Source: Mycobacterium seoulense
Lineage (GTDB): Bacteria; Actinomycetota; Actinomycetes; Mycobacteriales; Mycobacteriaceae
Assembly (NCBI RefSeq): GCF_010731595.1
Contig: NZ_AP022582.1
Span: forward strand, 2,480,001-2,544,000
Reading direction: 5' to 3'
Length of the DNA: 64,000 nucleotides
Shown: one piece after another, positions 28,791 through 38,191 of the stretch
Position numbering within the stretch: position 1 is the stretch's first letter
Layout of the letters: every line of letters begins with the position of its first letter
Position numbers and translations under genes: made by a program
Notes under the pieces: generated by a model
The model's input: the letters and a program-made list of their open reading frames with translations, nothing else
What the model was told of the DNA's origin: nothing
Database searches by the model: none

Positions 28791-29957
28791 TCATGACAGC
28801 CCCAGCGACCGCGCGATGAGCATCAGTTGCACCTCGGTGGTCCCCTCGCCGATCTCGAGGATCTTGCTGTCGCGGTAGTGACGCGCCACCGGGTACTCGT
28901 TCATGAACCCGTACCCGCCGTGGATCTGGGTCGCGTCGCGGGCGTTGTCCATGGCGGCCTCGGAGGAGATCATCTTCGCGATCGCCGCCTCCTTCTTGAA
29001 AGGCTTGCCCGCCAACATCTTCGCGGCGGCCTCGTAGTACGCGGTGCGCGCCACGTAGGCTCGTGCCTCCATCCGCGCGATCTTGAAGCTGATCGCCTGG
29101 TATGAGCCGATGGGCTGGCCGAACGACTGGCGTTCCTTGGCGTACTTGACGCTCTCGTCGACGCACCCCTGGGCCACCCCGGTCGCCAGGGCGGCAATCG
29201 CGATGCGACCCTCGTCCAGGATGGACAGGAAGTTCGCGTAACCGGTGCCGCGGGCGCCCAACAGGTTTTCCTCCGGGACGCGGGTGTCGGCGAAGGTCAG
29301 CGGGTGGGTGTCCGACGCGTTCCACCCGACCTTGTTGTAGACCGGTTCGACAGTGAAACCCGGTGTGCCGCTGGGCACGATGATCGTCGAGATCTCCTTC
29401 TTGTCACCCGCGAGGGTCCCGGTGACCGCGGTGACGGTGACCAGCGAGGTGATGTCGGTGCCGGAGTTGGTGATGAATTGCTTGGTGCCGTTGATCACCC
29501 ACTCGCCGCCGTCGAGGCGGGCGGTGGTGCGGGTGGCGCCCGCGTCGGAGCCGGCACCCGGTTCGGTGAGCCCGAAGCCGGCCAGCGCCCGGCCGGCGGT
29601 CAGGTCCGGCAGCCACTTCTGTTTCTGCTCCTCGGTGCCGAACCGGTAGATCGGCATCGCGCCGAGGCCGACGCCGGCCTCCAGGGTGATCGCCACCGAC
29701 TGGTCGACCTTGCCGAGCTCCTCGAGGGCCAGCGCCAGCGCGAAGTAGTCGCCGCCCATCCCGCCGTACTCCTCGGGGAAGGGCAGCCCGAACAACCCCA
29801 TCTCGCCCATCTTGGCGACGACTTCGTACGGGAAGCTGTGCTCCTCATCGTGTTTCGCCGAGACCGGCGCGACCACCGCGCGCGCGAACTCGGCCACCGT
29901 GTCGCGGAGGTCTTGGTATTCCTTGGGAAGCGTTCCCGCGGTAATGGATGTCGTCAT
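28791..29957 (-). CDS. fadE19: Acyl-CoA dehydrogenase FadE19 (isovaleryl-CoA dehydrogenase-like)
   Basis: A 388-residue FAD-dependent acyl-CoA dehydrogenase, corresponding to Rv2500c. [19 protein letters not shown] is the FAD/substrate signature. The second signature [40 protein letters not shown] closes the protein. In this operon the natural substrate is a branched short-chain acyl-CoA such as isovaleryl-CoA, one step after the Bkd complex and one step before the AccA1/AccD1 carboxylase. That assignment is from pathway context. The ATG overlaps the accA1 stop by 4 nt. Forty-nine nucleotides separate its stop from the MaoC gene. Confidence 0.93.
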   Translation of the reverse strand: MTTSITAGTLPKEYQDLRDTVAEFARAVVAPVSAKHDEEHSFPYEVVAKMGEMGLFGLPFPEEYGGMGGDYFALALALEELGKVDQSVAITLEAGVGLGAMPIYRFGTEEQKQKWLPDLTAGRALAGFGLTEPGAGSDAGATRTTARLDGGEWVINGTKQFITNSGTDITSLVTVTAVTGTLAGDKKEISTIIVPSGTPGFTVEPVYNKVGWNASDTHPLTFADTRVPEENLLGARGTGYANFLSILDEGRIAIAALATGVAQGCVDESVKYAKERQSFGQPIGSYQAISFKIARMEARAYVARTAYYEAAAKMLAGKPFKKEAAIAKMISSEAAMDNARDATQIHGGYGFMNEYPVARHYRDSKILEIGEGTTEVQLMLIARSLGLS

Positions 29958-31966
29958 GTCTCGTCCTTACTCGAATCGACTGCTGTGTCGGGCTCTTCGG
30001 GGACCAGCCGGGCCAGCACCTGGTCGACGGTGACCTGATCGCCGACGGACACCAACAGCTCCACGCGTCCCGAAACCGGCGCGGAGAGTGAGTGTTCCAT
30101 CTTCATCGCCTCGACGACCACCACCACGTCGCCCTCGGATACCTCGGTGCCGGAGGCGGCCTGGACCGCGATCACGCTGCCGGGCATGGGGCTGAGGATC
30201 TCGGCCTGCTGCGCGCCGCCGGCGCGGTGGATCTTGTGTTCCTCTGCCTCGCGCAGATGCCAGGCGCCCCGCTCGTCGGCGATCCACAGGTGCCGGTCGG
30301 CCTCCGCCCACCGGTATTCGCGGCGCACGCCGTCCAACGTGACGTCCATGCGGGCGCCGTCGACGTGCACGCTCGCCGGATGGATCTCGCCCGCGCCCAC
30401 CTGTACCCGGGCGCCCGTGGGTGCGCCCCACACCGACACGGTGTCGCTGCGCAGCGGGGTCTGCATCTCGGTGCGCACCGGCGCCGGCGCACCCCCGACC
30501 CGCCACCCGGTCGGCACGGCCCACGGGTCACCCGCGGCCCGACGGTCCAGGGCCCACTGGCGGTAGAGGCCGCCGGCGGCGAGCACGTCGTCGGGCGCCG
30601 GTAGCGGTGTAAAGTCCGCCACCCGCTCGTCGAGCAGCGCCGTGTCCAGGTCGCCGGCGCGCACGCGCTCGTCGGCCAGCAGGAACCGGAGGAATTCGAC
30701 GTTGGTCTGCACCCCCAGGATGGCGGTCCGCGCCAGCGCCGCATCGAGTTTCGCCAGCGCCTCGTCGCGATCCTCCCCGTGGGCGATCACCTTGCTGAGC
30801 ATCGGGTCGTAATCGCTGCCGACCAGCGTGCCCGCGAGCAACGACGAGTCGACGCGGACGCCGGCGCCGGAGGGTTCGGCGACGTCCAGCACCCGGCCGC
30901 CGGTGGGCAGGAATCCCCGCGCGGGATCCTCGGCGTAGACCCGGGCCTCGATCGCGTGCCCGCGCAATTCGACGTCGTCCTGGGCGAATCCGAGCTTCTC
31001 TCCGGCCGCCACCCGGAGCTGCCATTCGACCAGGTCCAGGCCGGTAATCGCCTCGGTGACCGGGTGTTCCACCTGCAGCCGGGTGTTCATCTCCATGAAA
31101 AAGAACTCGTCGGGCCGGTCGGCGGAGACGATGAACTCCACCGTGCCCGCGCCGACGTAGTCGACGCTGCGGGCGGTGTTGCACGCCGCCGCCCCGATGC
31201 GGGCGCGGGTCTGCGGGTCGAGCAACGGCGAGGGCGCCTCCTCGATCACCTTTTGGTGGCGCCGCTGCAGGCTGCATTCGCGCTCGCCGAGGTGCACCAC
31301 GTTGCCGTGGGTGTCGGCGAGCACCTGCACTTCGATGTGCCTGGGCCGCAAGACGAATCGCTCGATGAACAGGGTGTCGTCGCCGAACGACGAGGCGGCC
31401 TCCCGGCGGGCGCCGAGCAGGGCGTCGCGCAGCCGGCTCGGGTCGTCGACCAGGCGCATGCCTTTGCCGCCGCCACCGGCCGACGGTTTGATGAGTACCG
31501 GATAGCCGACCTCTTCGGCGGCCGCGACCAGCTCGTCGTCGCTCAGTCCCGGCTTGGCCACCCCCGGCACCACCGGGACGTCGAAGGCGGCGACCGCGTT
31601 CTTGGCGGTGATCTTGTCGCCCATCACCTGGATCGCCCGAGCCGGCGGGCCCAGGAACACCACCCCGGCGCGCTCGCAGGCCGCAGCGAATTCGGCGTTC
31701 TCGGAAAGGAATCCGTAGCCGGGGTGGATGGCCTGCGCCCCGGTCCGCGCCGCGGCGTCGAGCACCTTGCCGATGTCGAGGTAGCTCTCGCGGGCCGCGG
31801 CGGGCCCGAGGCGCACGGCGGTGTCGGCCTCCTGGACATGGCGGGCGTCGGCGTCGGGATCGCTGTACACCGCGACCGAGCGGATACCCAGCCGGCGCAG
31901 CGTGCGCATCACCCGCACCGCGATCTCGCCGCGGTTGGCCACCAAGACGGTTTCGAACATCGTCAT
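29954..31966 (-). CDS. accA1: Acyl-CoA carboxylase alpha subunit AccA1 (biotin carboxylase + BCCP)
   Basis: A 670-residue biotin-dependent carboxylase subunit, corresponding to Rv2501c. The N-terminal biotin carboxylase domain begins [20 protein letters not shown]. It contains the ATP-grasp loop [13 protein letters not shown], then [23 protein letters not shown] and [14 protein letters not shown]. The C-terminal BCCP ends with [13 protein letters not shown], where the Lys is biotinylated. Together with AccD1 it carboxylates 3-methylcrotonyl-CoA in leucine catabolism. The ATG at 31966 shares its A with the accD1 stop (TGATG coupling); a second ATG two codons later is the start usually annotated. 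The stop overlaps the fadE19 start. Confidence 0.94.
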   Translation of the reverse strand: MTMFETVLVANRGEIAVRVMRTLRRLGIRSVAVYSDPDADARHVQEADTAVRLGPAAARESYLDIGKVLDAAARTGAQAIHPGYGFLSENAEFAAACERAGVVFLGPPARAIQVMGDKITAKNAVAAFDVPVVPGVAKPGLSDDELVAAAEEVGYPVLIKPSAGGGGKGMRLVDDPSRLRDALLGARREAASSFGDDTLFIERFVLRPRHIEVQVLADTHGNVVHLGERECSLQRRHQKVIEEAPSPLLDPQTRARIGAAACNTARSVDYVGAGTVEFIVSADRPDEFFFMEMNTRLQVEHPVTEAITGLDLVEWQLRVAAGEKLGFAQDDVELRGHAIEARVYAEDPARGFLPTGGRVLDVAEPSGAGVRVDSSLLAGTLVGSDYDPMLSKVIAHGEDRDEALAKLDAALARTAILGVQTNVEFLRFLLADERVRAGDLDTALLDERVADFTPLPAPDDVLAAGGLYRQWALDRRAAGDPWAVPTGWRVGGAPAPVRTEMQTPLRSDTVSVWGAPTGARVQVGAGEIHPASVHVDGARMDVTLDGVRREYRWAEADRHLWIADERGAWHLREAEEHKIHRAGGAQQAEILSPMPGSVIAVQAASGTEVSEGDVVVVVEAMKMEHSLSAPVSGRVELLVSVGDQVTVDQVLARLVPEEPDTAVDSSKDET

Positions 31967-33552
31967 CACATCCGGAAGACGCCGTAGGAGACCGGCTCCA
32001 GCGGGGCGTGAGCACATACCGAAAGGGCCAGCCCGACAACCGTTCTGGTGTCGGCCGGATCGATGATGCCGTCGTCCCACAGGCGCGCGGTCGAATAGTA
32101 CGGGTTGCCCTGGTCCTCATATTGCGCGCGGATCGGCGCCTTGAAGGCCTCTTCTTCGTCGGGTGACCAGGGTTTGCCCGACGCGGTGAGCTGCTCACCA
32201 CGCACCGTGGCCAGCACCGAGGCGGCCTGCTCGCCACCCATGACCGAGATGCGGGCATTGGGCCACATCCACAAAAAGCGTGGCGAGTACGCCCGTCCGC
32301 ACATCGAATAGTTGCCCGCGCCATAGGATCCGCCGATCACGACGGTCAGCTTGGGCACCCGCGCGCAGGCCACGGCGGTCACCATCTTGGCGCCGTGCTT
32401 GGCGATGCCGCCGGCCTCGTAGTCGCGTCCCACCATGAACCCGGCGATGTTCTGCAGGAACAGCAGGGGGATCTTGCGTTTGTCGCAGAGCTCGATGAAA
32501 TGCGCCCCTTTGAGGGCGGATTCGCTGAACAGGACGCCGTTGTTGGCGACGATCCCGACCGGGTGGCCGTGGATGCGGGCGAAGGCGGTCACCAGCGTCT
32601 TGCCGTAATTGGTTTTGAACTCGCTGAATTCGCCGCCATCGACCAGCCGCACGATCACCTCGTGCACGTCGTAGGGCACCCGGGGGTCCGGCGGAACCAC
32701 GTCGTAGAGCTCGGTCTGCGGGTGTTTGGGCTCGCGGACGGGCCGGACCTCCCACTGGCTGGGCTCGCGCGGGCCGAAGGTGGCCGCGATGTCACGCACG
32801 ATGCGTAGCGCGTGCTCGTCGTCGTCGGCGAGGTGGTCGGTGACACCGGAGACCCGCGAATGCAGGTCGCCGCCGCCGAGGTCCTCGGCCGACACGATCT
32901 CGCCGGTGGCGGCCTTCACCAGGGGCGGACCCCCGAGAAAGATCGTGCCCTGCTCGCGGACGATGACGGCCTCGTCGCTCATGGCCGGCACGTAGGCGCC
33001 GCCCGCCGTGCACGAACCGAGCACGGCGGCCACTTGCGGGATCTCCTTGGCGCTCATGGTCGCCTGGTTGTAGAAGATCCGGCCGAAGTGCTCACGGTCG
33101 GGAAACACCTCGTCTTGACGCGGCAGGAAGGCGCCGCCGGAGTCCACCAGGTAGATGCAGGGCAGGCGGTTCTGCAGCGCGACCTCCTGTGCGCGCAGAT
33201 GCTTCTTGACGGTCATCGGGTAGTAGGTGCCACCCTTGACCGTGGCGTCGTTGGCGACGATCACGCACTCGCGCCCGGCCACCCGGCCGATCCCGGTGAT
33301 GATCCCGGCCCCCGGGGATTCGTCGTCGTACATGCCGTTGGCGGCCAGCGGGGCCAGCTCCAAGAACGGGCTGCCCGGGTCGAGCAGTCGATCCACCCGC
33401 TCGCGCGGCAGCAGCTTGCCGCGGCTGACGTGACGTTCGCGCGCGCGCTCGTTGCCGCCCAGTGCCGCGGCCGCCAGCTTGGCGTTCAACTCGGCGACCA
33501 GCCGGCGGTGTTCGTCGGCGAACGATGGCGCGGTCATCACAGCTGAACTCAC
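31966..33552 (-). CDS. accD1: Acyl-CoA carboxylase beta subunit AccD1 (methylcrotonyl-CoA carboxylase type)
   Basis: A 528-residue carboxyltransferase subunit, corresponding to Rv2502c. It has the two crotonase-like halves of the family. The first contains [18 protein letters not shown] and [20 protein letters not shown]. The second contains [36 protein letters not shown] and [28 protein letters not shown] in separate segments. This pattern is that of methylcrotonyl-CoA carboxylase beta rather than propionyl-CoA carboxylase. It takes the carboxyl group from biotin on AccA1. The ATG at 33552 overlaps the scoB stop by 4 nt, and the stop is shared with the accA1 start, so all three are coupled. 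Confidence 0.94.
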   Translation of the reverse strand: MSSAVMTAPSFADEHRRLVAELNAKLAAAALGGNERARERHVSRGKLLPRERVDRLLDPGSPFLELAPLAANGMYDDESPGAGIITGIGRVAGRECVIVANDATVKGGTYYPMTVKKHLRAQEVALQNRLPCIYLVDSGGAFLPRQDEVFPDREHFGRIFYNQATMSAKEIPQVAAVLGSCTAGGAYVPAMSDEAVIVREQGTIFLGGPPLVKAATGEIVSAEDLGGGDLHSRVSGVTDHLADDDEHALRIVRDIAATFGPREPSQWEVRPVREPKHPQTELYDVVPPDPRVPYDVHEVIVRLVDGGEFSEFKTNYGKTLVTAFARIHGHPVGIVANNGVLFSESALKGAHFIELCDKRKIPLLFLQNIAGFMVGRDYEAGGIAKHGAKMVTAVACARVPKLTVVIGGSYGAGNYSMCGRAYSPRFLWMWPNARISVMGGEQAASVLATVRGEQLTASGKPWSPDEEEAFKAPIRAQYEDQGNPYYSTARLWDDGIIDPADTRTVVGLALSVCAHAPLEPVSYGVFRM

Positions 33553-34199
33553 GAATGCCTCCCGGTTGTCGCCAGCACGAGCGGCGGTTCGGTCTTGTCG
33601 AGCACCTCGTCGGCCGAGACGCCCGGGGCGGTCTCGACCAAGTGCAAACCGTCGTCGCGGACATCGATGACGGCCAGGTCGGTGATGATGCGGTCGACGC
33701 AGCCCACACCGGTCAGCGGGAGACTGCAGCGCGCAACGATTTTCGGGCTGCCGTCACGCGCGGTGTGCTCCATCATCGCGATCACCTTACGGGCGCCGTG
33801 GACCAGATCCATCGCACCGCCCATGCCTTTCACCATCTTTCCGGGAATCATCCAGTTGGCCAGGTCACCGGTCGCCGAGACCTGCATCGCGCCGAGCACG
33901 GCCACGTCGAGGTGTCCGCCACGAATGATCCCGAACGAGGTCGAGGAACCGAAGAACGCCGCGCCCGGCATGGTGGTGACCGTCTCCTTGCCCGCGTTGA
34001 TCAGATCCGCGTCGGCGTCGCCGGGGCGGGGATACGGTCCCACGCCCAGGATGCCGTTTTCCGAATGCACGACCACGGTGACACCGGCCGGGATGTGGTT
34101 GGGCACGAGCGTCGGCATGCCGATGCCGAGGTTGACGTATTGGCCGTCCTCGAACTCGGCGGCCACCCGCGCGGCCAAACCCTCTCTACTCCACGGCAT
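33549..34199 (-). CDS. scoB: Succinyl-CoA:3-ketoacid CoA-transferase subunit B
   Basis: A 216-residue CoA-transferase beta subunit; the M. tuberculosis ScoB has about 218. It carries [10 protein letters not shown] with the catalytic Glu that forms the glutamyl-CoA thioester, followed by [21 protein letters not shown] and [18 protein letters not shown]. With ScoA it moves CoA between succinyl-CoA and acetoacetate, handling the acetoacetate released from leucine breakdown by the lyase encoded downstream. The start is the ATG at 34199 ([16 protein letters not shown]); an upstream in-frame ATG at 34253 is less likely. A 75-nt gap separates it from scoA. Confidence 0.94.
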   Translation of the reverse strand: MPWSREGLAARVAAEFEDGQYVNLGIGMPTLVPNHIPAGVTVVVHSENGILGVGPYPRPGDADADLINAGKETVTTMPGAAFFGSSTSFGIIRGGHLDVAVLGAMQVSATGDLANWMIPGKMVKGMGGAMDLVHGARKVIAMMEHTARDGSPKIVARCSLPLTGVGCVDRIITDLAVIDVRDDGLHLVETAPGVSADEVLDKTEPPLVLATTGRHS

Positions 34200-34274
34200 C
34201 AGGCGCCACTGCTCCTCATCGCTCCATCCCCCGCAAGCGGGCGGTGCCCCCACGGCATCGTCGTGACGCAGGCA

Positions 34275-35018
34275 TTACCGCACCGTCATCTTCTCGATCG
34301 GCTTGACGGGGTCGGGCACGTGGACCACCCGCTGCACGAAGACACCCGGGGTGTGCACCGCCGCGGGGTCGATCTCTCCCGGCTCAACGAGGTGTTCCAC
34401 CTCGGCGATCGTGATCCTGCCGGCCTGCGCGCAGTCGGGGTTGAAGTTGGCGGCCGCCCGATGGTAGACGAGGTTGCCATGCCGGTCGCCCTTCCAGGCG
34501 TGCACCAGGGCGAAGTCCGTGCGAATCGCGCGTTCCAGAACGTAGGTGACACCGTCGAACTCGCGGGTCTCCTTGGGCGGCGACAAAACCGCCACCGCGC
34601 CGGACGCGTCGTAGCGCCACGGCAGCCCACCGTCGGCGACGGCGGTCCCCACCCCCGCCGCGGTGTAGAAGGCCGGGATTCCCATCCCGCCGGCGCGCAG
34701 CCGCTCCGCCAGCGTGCCCTGCGGGGTGAGCTCCACTTCGAGCTCACCGGCGAGGAACTGGCGGGCGAACTCCCGGTTGTCTCCGACGTAGGAGGCGACG
34801 GCCCGGCGAATTCGCTTGTGCTCCAAGAGGTGAACCAGCCCGACACCGTTTCCGCCGCAATTGTTGGACACCGTCTCCAGGTCACGCACCCCGGTGGCCA
34901 CCAGCGCGACGATCAACGCCTCGGGGATGCCGCAGAACCCGAAACCTCCGACCGCCAGGGACGACCCGTCGGTTATGTCGGCAACCGCCTCGGCGGCCGT
35001 CGCCACCACCTTGTCCAT
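34275..35018 (-). CDS. scoA: Succinyl-CoA:3-ketoacid CoA-transferase subunit A
   Basis: A 247-residue CoA-transferase alpha subunit, corresponding to Rv2504c (248 aa). GSSLAVGGFGFCGIPEALI is the glycine-rich CoA-binding segment near residues 18-37, followed by VSNNCGGNGVGLVHLLE and TPQGTLAERLRAGG. It is the first gene of the minus-strand catabolic operon and is divergent from the repressor gene bkaR. A 16-bp GTTA-N8-TAAC operator lies 39-54 nt upstream of its start, so direct repression is likely. In M. tuberculosis fadD35 lies between scoA and the regulator; here that gene is absent. Confidence 0.94.
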   Translation of the reverse strand: MDKVVATAAEAVADITDGSSLAVGGFGFCGIPEALIVALVATGVRDLETVSNNCGGNGVGLVHLLEHKRIRRAVASYVGDNREFARQFLAGELEVELTPQGTLAERLRAGGMGIPAFYTAAGVGTAVADGGLPWRYDASGAVAVLSPPKETREFDGVTYVLERAIRTDFALVHAWKGDRHGNLVYHRAAANFNPDCAQAGRITIAEVEHLVEPGEIDPAAVHTPGVFVQRVVHVPDPVKPIEKMTVR

Positions 35019-35056
35019 CGCCGCAGCAGCCTCCTTGCCGTCGGGCGGTGTTTTGA

Positions 35057-35072
35057 GTTAATGCTCATTAAC
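35057..35072. promoter_or_regulatory. BkaR-type operator, box 1 (scoA side)
   Basis: GTTAATGCTCATTAAC lies inside a 20-bp near-perfect palindrome (9-bp arms, 2-bp centre, 35055-35074). It sits 39 nt upstream of the scoA start in the 193-nt gap between scoA and bkaR. It fits the same GTTA-N8-TAAC consensus as boxes 2 and 3. The TetR protein encoded next door is the expected ligand; this is inferred from position and symmetry. Confidence 0.8.
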
Positions 35073-35150
35073 TCGTCGCTGAAGAATACCATCGCCGGTC
35101 CCACCGGTCCAGGGACGACGGCGCCGGGCCGCGGCCGCCCGTTGCAGCAG

Positions 35151-35166
35151 GTTAATCGTGAATAAC
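35151..35166. promoter_or_regulatory. BkaR-type operator, box 2
   Basis: GTTAATCGTGAATAAC is a GTTA-N8-TAAC box starting 61 nt upstream of the bkaR start. It begins 25 bp before box 3. Box 2 and box 3 also share outer arms (GGTTAATCGT and ACGATTAACC) that form a larger inverted repeat, which may allow cooperative binding of two repressor dimers. Confidence 0.75.
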
Positions 35167-35175
35167 TCGTGCTAA

Positions 35176-35191
35176 GTTAGTGACGATTAAC
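35176..35191. promoter_or_regulatory. BkaR-type operator, box 3 (bkaR side)
   Basis: GTTAGTGACGATTAAC is a third GTTA-N8-TAAC box, 20 nt before the bkaR start codon. Its position close to the start suggests autorepression by blocking the promoter or transcription start of bkaR. Confidence 0.75.
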
Positions 35192-35211
35192 CAACTGGAC
35201 GGGGGTTTGTC

Positions 35212-35868
35212 ATGACAACGTCCACCGCCGACGGCCAGCCCGGCCCCGCGGATGCCCCGAAACGTCGCAGCCAGTTGAAATCCGACCGGCGGCTGCAGCT
35301 GCTGTCGGCCGCCGAGCGGCTGTTCGCCGAGCGCGGCTTCCTGGCCGTGCGGCTGGAAGACATCGGCGCCGCGGCCGGCGTCAGCGGACCGGCGATCTAC
35401 CGGCACTTCCCCAACAAGGAGTCGCTGCTGGTCGAATTGCTGGTGGGCATCAGCGCGCGACTGCTCGCCGGCGCCCGCGACGTGCGGGCCCGCCACTCCG
35501 ACGCGGCCGCGGCGCTGGACGGACTGATCGACTTTCACCTCGACTTCGCACTCGGCGAACCGGATCTGATCCGCATCCAGGACCGCGACCTCGCGCACCT
35601 CCCCGAGGCGGCCGAGAAGCAGGTCCGCAAAGCGCAACGCCAATACGTCGAGGTGTGGGTCGGCGTGCTGCGCGAGCTGAACCCCGACCTGGCCGAGGCC
35701 GATGCCCGGCTGACCGCCCACGCGGTATTCGGGCTGCTGAACTCGACGCCGCACAGCATGAAATCCCCCGACACGTCGCGCAGCAAGCCCGCCCGCGCCG
35801 CGCGGTCCCGCGCCGTCATGCGGGCGATGACGGTCGCCGCGCTCACGGCCGGCAACGAGTGCCCCTGA
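35212..35868 (+). CDS. bkaR: TetR-family repressor of branched-chain keto-acid genes (BkaR, Rv2506 type)
   Basis: A 218-residue TetR regulator. The helix-turn-helix lies near residues 28-70: LLSAAERLFAERGFLAVRLE followed by DIGAAAGVSGPAIYRHFPNK. The C-terminal ligand domain (FHLDFALGEPDLIRIQDRDL and following) resembles acyl-CoA-sensing members. It is divergent from the scoAB-accD1A1-fadE19-maoC-citE-bkd gene run, with three matching operator boxes between the two starts. Its M. tuberculosis homologue Rv2506 has been described as the repressor BkaR of branched-chain keto-acid catabolism. Derepression by an acyl-CoA intermediate is plausible but not shown by the sequence. The ATG at 35212 is preceded by GGGGG. 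Confidence 0.92.
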   Translation: MTTSTADGQPGPADAPKRRSQLKSDRRLQLLSAAERLFAERGFLAVRLEDIGAAAGVSGPAIYRHFPNKESLLVELLVGISARLLAGARDVRARHSDAAAALDGLIDFHLDFALGEPDLIRIQDRDLAHLPEAAEKQVRKAQRQYVEVWVGVLRELNPDLAEADARLTAHAVFGLLNSTPHSMKSPDTSRSKPARAARSRAVMRAMTVAALTAGNECP

Positions 35869-35936
35869 GTCCCCGCTGTGAGGTGATTCGCCGTTCGGGC
35901 TCGCGGCGCAGGTACTCTGCAATCCATGAGGTGGAC

Positions 35937-36716
35937 ATGAACGATTCACGTCCCACCGACCGGTTCAGTACCTCCGTGCCAGGGTCGGCGCCGGAGGGCC
36001 CGTGGTACCCGCCACCCGCTGACCCGGCATACGCCGATCAGGCGCCGTACGTGCCCGCCTATGGCGGGCAGGCTCCGCCGTGGGCGCCCACCATGAACGA
36101 CACCAACACGACGAGACAGCTGCCGGCGTACTGGCAGCACGAGCTGCCGCCGTCGGGCCAACTGCCCCAGGGCTCGGCTCCCCCGCCACCCGGCGGCCCC
36201 AAACCACCCCCGCGATGGCTCTGGATCCTCGCCGGCGCGGCCGTGCTCTTGGTGGTTGCCCTGGTCATCGCCCTGGTGCTGGTGAACGACGCCATCAAGA
36301 CTCAGACCGCCGTCCCGCCGCTGCCCGCCATGCCGGAGACCACTCCGACCATGCCGAGCCCCTCGACGCGCACATCCCAGCCGCGCATCCCGGCCCCGGT
36401 GCCGCCGACCGGCGGCTCGCCGACGCCCACGGAGTCGCCCGGGCCGGCGGCGATGCAAGACATCGTCTACAGCGTGGCCGGCGACGGCCGCGCGATCAGC
36501 ATCATGTACATCGACACCGGGGACCTCATCCAAACCGAATTCAACGTCGCGCTGCCCTGGAGTAAAGAGGTCAGCCTGGCCAAGACGGCCGTGCACCCCG
36601 CCAACGTCACCATCGTCAACATCGGTCACAACGTCACCTGCTCGGTCACCGTCGACGGCGTCCAGATGAGCAAGCGCGTCGGCGTGGGCCTGACGATCTG
36701 CGACGCCAGGGGCTGA
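35937..36716 (+). CDS. Proline-rich membrane-anchored protein with MmpS-like C-terminal domain (Rv2507 type)
   Basis: A 259-residue membrane protein. Residues 1-93 are cytoplasmic and very rich in Pro, Gly and Tyr (PPPADPAYADQAPYVPAYGG). One transmembrane helix follows at about 95-116 (WLWILAGAAVLLVVALVIAL). A Pro/Thr/Ser linker leads to an outer domain with VYSVAGDGRAISIMYIDTGD, FNVALPWSKEVSLAK, and NVTCSVTVDGVQMSK...GVGLTICDA. The last domain resembles the periplasmic part of MmpS proteins, which partner MmpL lipid transporters; no mmpL gene is nearby. Cys near the end could form a disulfide. The ATG at 35937 has GAGGTGG just upstream. It is convergent with the MFS gene, 4 nt apart. Confidence 0.85.
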   Translation: MNDSRPTDRFSTSVPGSAPEGPWYPPPADPAYADQAPYVPAYGGQAPPWAPTMNDTNTTRQLPAYWQHELPPSGQLPQGSAPPPPGGPKPPPRWLWILAGAAVLLVVALVIALVLVNDAIKTQTAVPPLPAMPETTPTMPSPSTRTSQPRIPAPVPPTGGSPTPTESPGPAAMQDIVYSVAGDGRAISIMYIDTGDLIQTEFNVALPWSKEVSLAKTAVHPANVTIVNIGHNVTCSVTVDGVQMSKRVGVGLTICDARG

Positions 36717-36720
36717 GCGC

Positions 36721-38070
36721 CTACGACGGTTCGGCCGCGAGGGCGCCGCGCGCCGGAACCCGAACCGCCAGCATGGCGAGCAGCCCGGCGATCAGCACCA
36801 GCGAGATGCCGCCGAGGCCGGCGCGCACGGCGCCGAATACGTCCACGAATACCGAGAACAGCCACGGCGCGACGAACGCCACCGCGCGCCCGGTCATCGT
36901 GTACAGGCCGAACGCGACACCTTCCCTGCCGTGCTTGGCCATCTGCAGCAGCAGGGCGCGCGAGGACGACTGCGACGGCCCGATGAACATGCACAGCAGC
37001 AGCCCGCAGATCCAGAAGGCGACCGAACCGGACAGCAGCATCAGGGTGAGTCCCAGGACCACGATCGCGGCCAGCGACCCCACGATGACGGGTTTCGACC
37101 CGATCCGGTGATCGACGAACCCACCCAACACCGCTCCCACCGCAGCCACCACGCTGGCCACGACACCGAAGATGAGCACGTCGCCCTGCGAGATGCCGTA
37201 CACGTTGACCCCGAGCACGGCGCCGAAGGCAAAGATCGCCGCCAGCCCATCCCGGAAGAGCGCGCTCGCGAACAGGAAGTAGACCAGGTTGCGGTCGCGC
37301 CGCCATTCGGCGGAGACCTCGGTCCACAGCTTGCGGTAGCCGCCGAGCATGCTCGTCGGCTCGTGCACCTCGGCCGAGTCGGGGAGCCGGTGCGCGACGA
37401 AAAGTAGTGGCAGAGCAAGGATCGCCAGCCATGCCGCGGCGACCAGCATCGCCTCCCGGACGTAGAGGCCGTCGTGCAGCGGCGCCCGCAGCAGCCCGCG
37501 CGTCGCATCCGGCCCGGAACCCTTCCCGGAAATGAATCCGGTGTAGACCACGAGCAGGAGCAGGACGCTGCCGACGTAGCCGGCCGCCCAGCCCAATCCG
37601 GAAATCCGGCCGGCGGTCTGCGGGGTCGAAAGTTGGCGCAGCATAGCGTTATACGGGACGCTGGCCAGATCGCCGCAGGCCGCTGTGGCTCCCATCAGCG
37701 CCAGCCCGGCCCACAGGTAGCCGGGGCGGTCGTGGATGAAGAACATCCCGCACGTCAGCGCGACGGCCAGGGCAGTCAAGACGCTGAGGGCGACCCGCCT
37801 GCGATGCGGGGACTCCACCCAGACGCCGACGGCCGGCGCCAGCAGCGCGACGGTCAGCCCGGCGATGGCCGCGGCGCGCCCCAACCAGCTCGCCGGGGTG
37901 GTGCCGCCGGAGATGCCCACCCCCACGCTGCTGGTCAGGTACACGGAGAAGACGAAGGTCGCCACGATCGCGTTCAGGCCGGTGGAGCCGCAGTCCCACA
38001 GCGCCCACGCCACCACCCGGGATGGCACGGGCGTGAGCGAACGCGACGACGGCTGGCCCATGCCGGGCAC
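36721..38070 (-). CDS. MFS transporter, UMF1/Atg22-like (Rv2508c type)
   Basis: A 449-residue polytopic protein with about twelve hydrophobic helices. The N-terminal VVAWALWDCGSTGLNAIVATFVFSVYL is characteristic of the UMF1 family related to the vacuolar effluxer Atg22, and GLGWAAGYVGSVLLLLVVY marks the fourth to fifth helices. These proteins are proposed to export amino acids or other small metabolites; the substrate here is unknown. The start is the ATG at 38070. It is divergent from the reductase gene at 38192 with a short gap that holds a direct repeat. Confidence 0.85.
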   Translation of the reverse strand: MPGMGQPSSRSLTPVPSRVVAWALWDCGSTGLNAIVATFVFSVYLTSSVGVGISGGTTPASWLGRAAAIAGLTVALLAPAVGVWVESPHRRRVALSVLTALAVALTCGMFFIHDRPGYLWAGLALMGATAACGDLASVPYNAMLRQLSTPQTAGRISGLGWAAGYVGSVLLLLVVYTGFISGKGSGPDATRGLLRAPLHDGLYVREAMLVAAAWLAILALPLLFVAHRLPDSAEVHEPTSMLGGYRKLWTEVSAEWRRDRNLVYFLFASALFRDGLAAIFAFGAVLGVNVYGISQGDVLIFGVVASVVAAVGAVLGGFVDHRIGSKPVIVGSLAAIVVLGLTLMLLSGSVAFWICGLLLCMFIGPSQSSSRALLLQMAKHGREGVAFGLYTMTGRAVAFVAPWLFSVFVDVFGAVRAGLGGISLVLIAGLLAMLAVRVPARGALAAEPS

Positions 38071-38076
38071 TCTATT

Positions 38077-38169
38077 TGTTGGGCAGCCGACCCGCCGCGC
38101 CCGGCTCCGCCGCGCTCGCGATCGCTGCGATGTGTTGGGCAGCCGACCCGCCGCGCCCGGCTCCGCCGC
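38077..38169. repeat. 37-bp direct repeat, two copies, between the MFS gene and the mycolate reductase gene
   Basis: Two identical 37-bp copies lie at 38077-38113 and 38133-38169 with a 56-bp period. Each starts TGTTGGGCAGCCGACCCGCC. They fill the whole divergent promoter gap between starts at 38070 and 38192. They may reflect a recent tandem duplication of promoter DNA. Whether they bind a regulator is not known. Confidence 0.9.
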
Positions 38170-38191
38170 CGCGGCTGTCTACGATTGGCTC

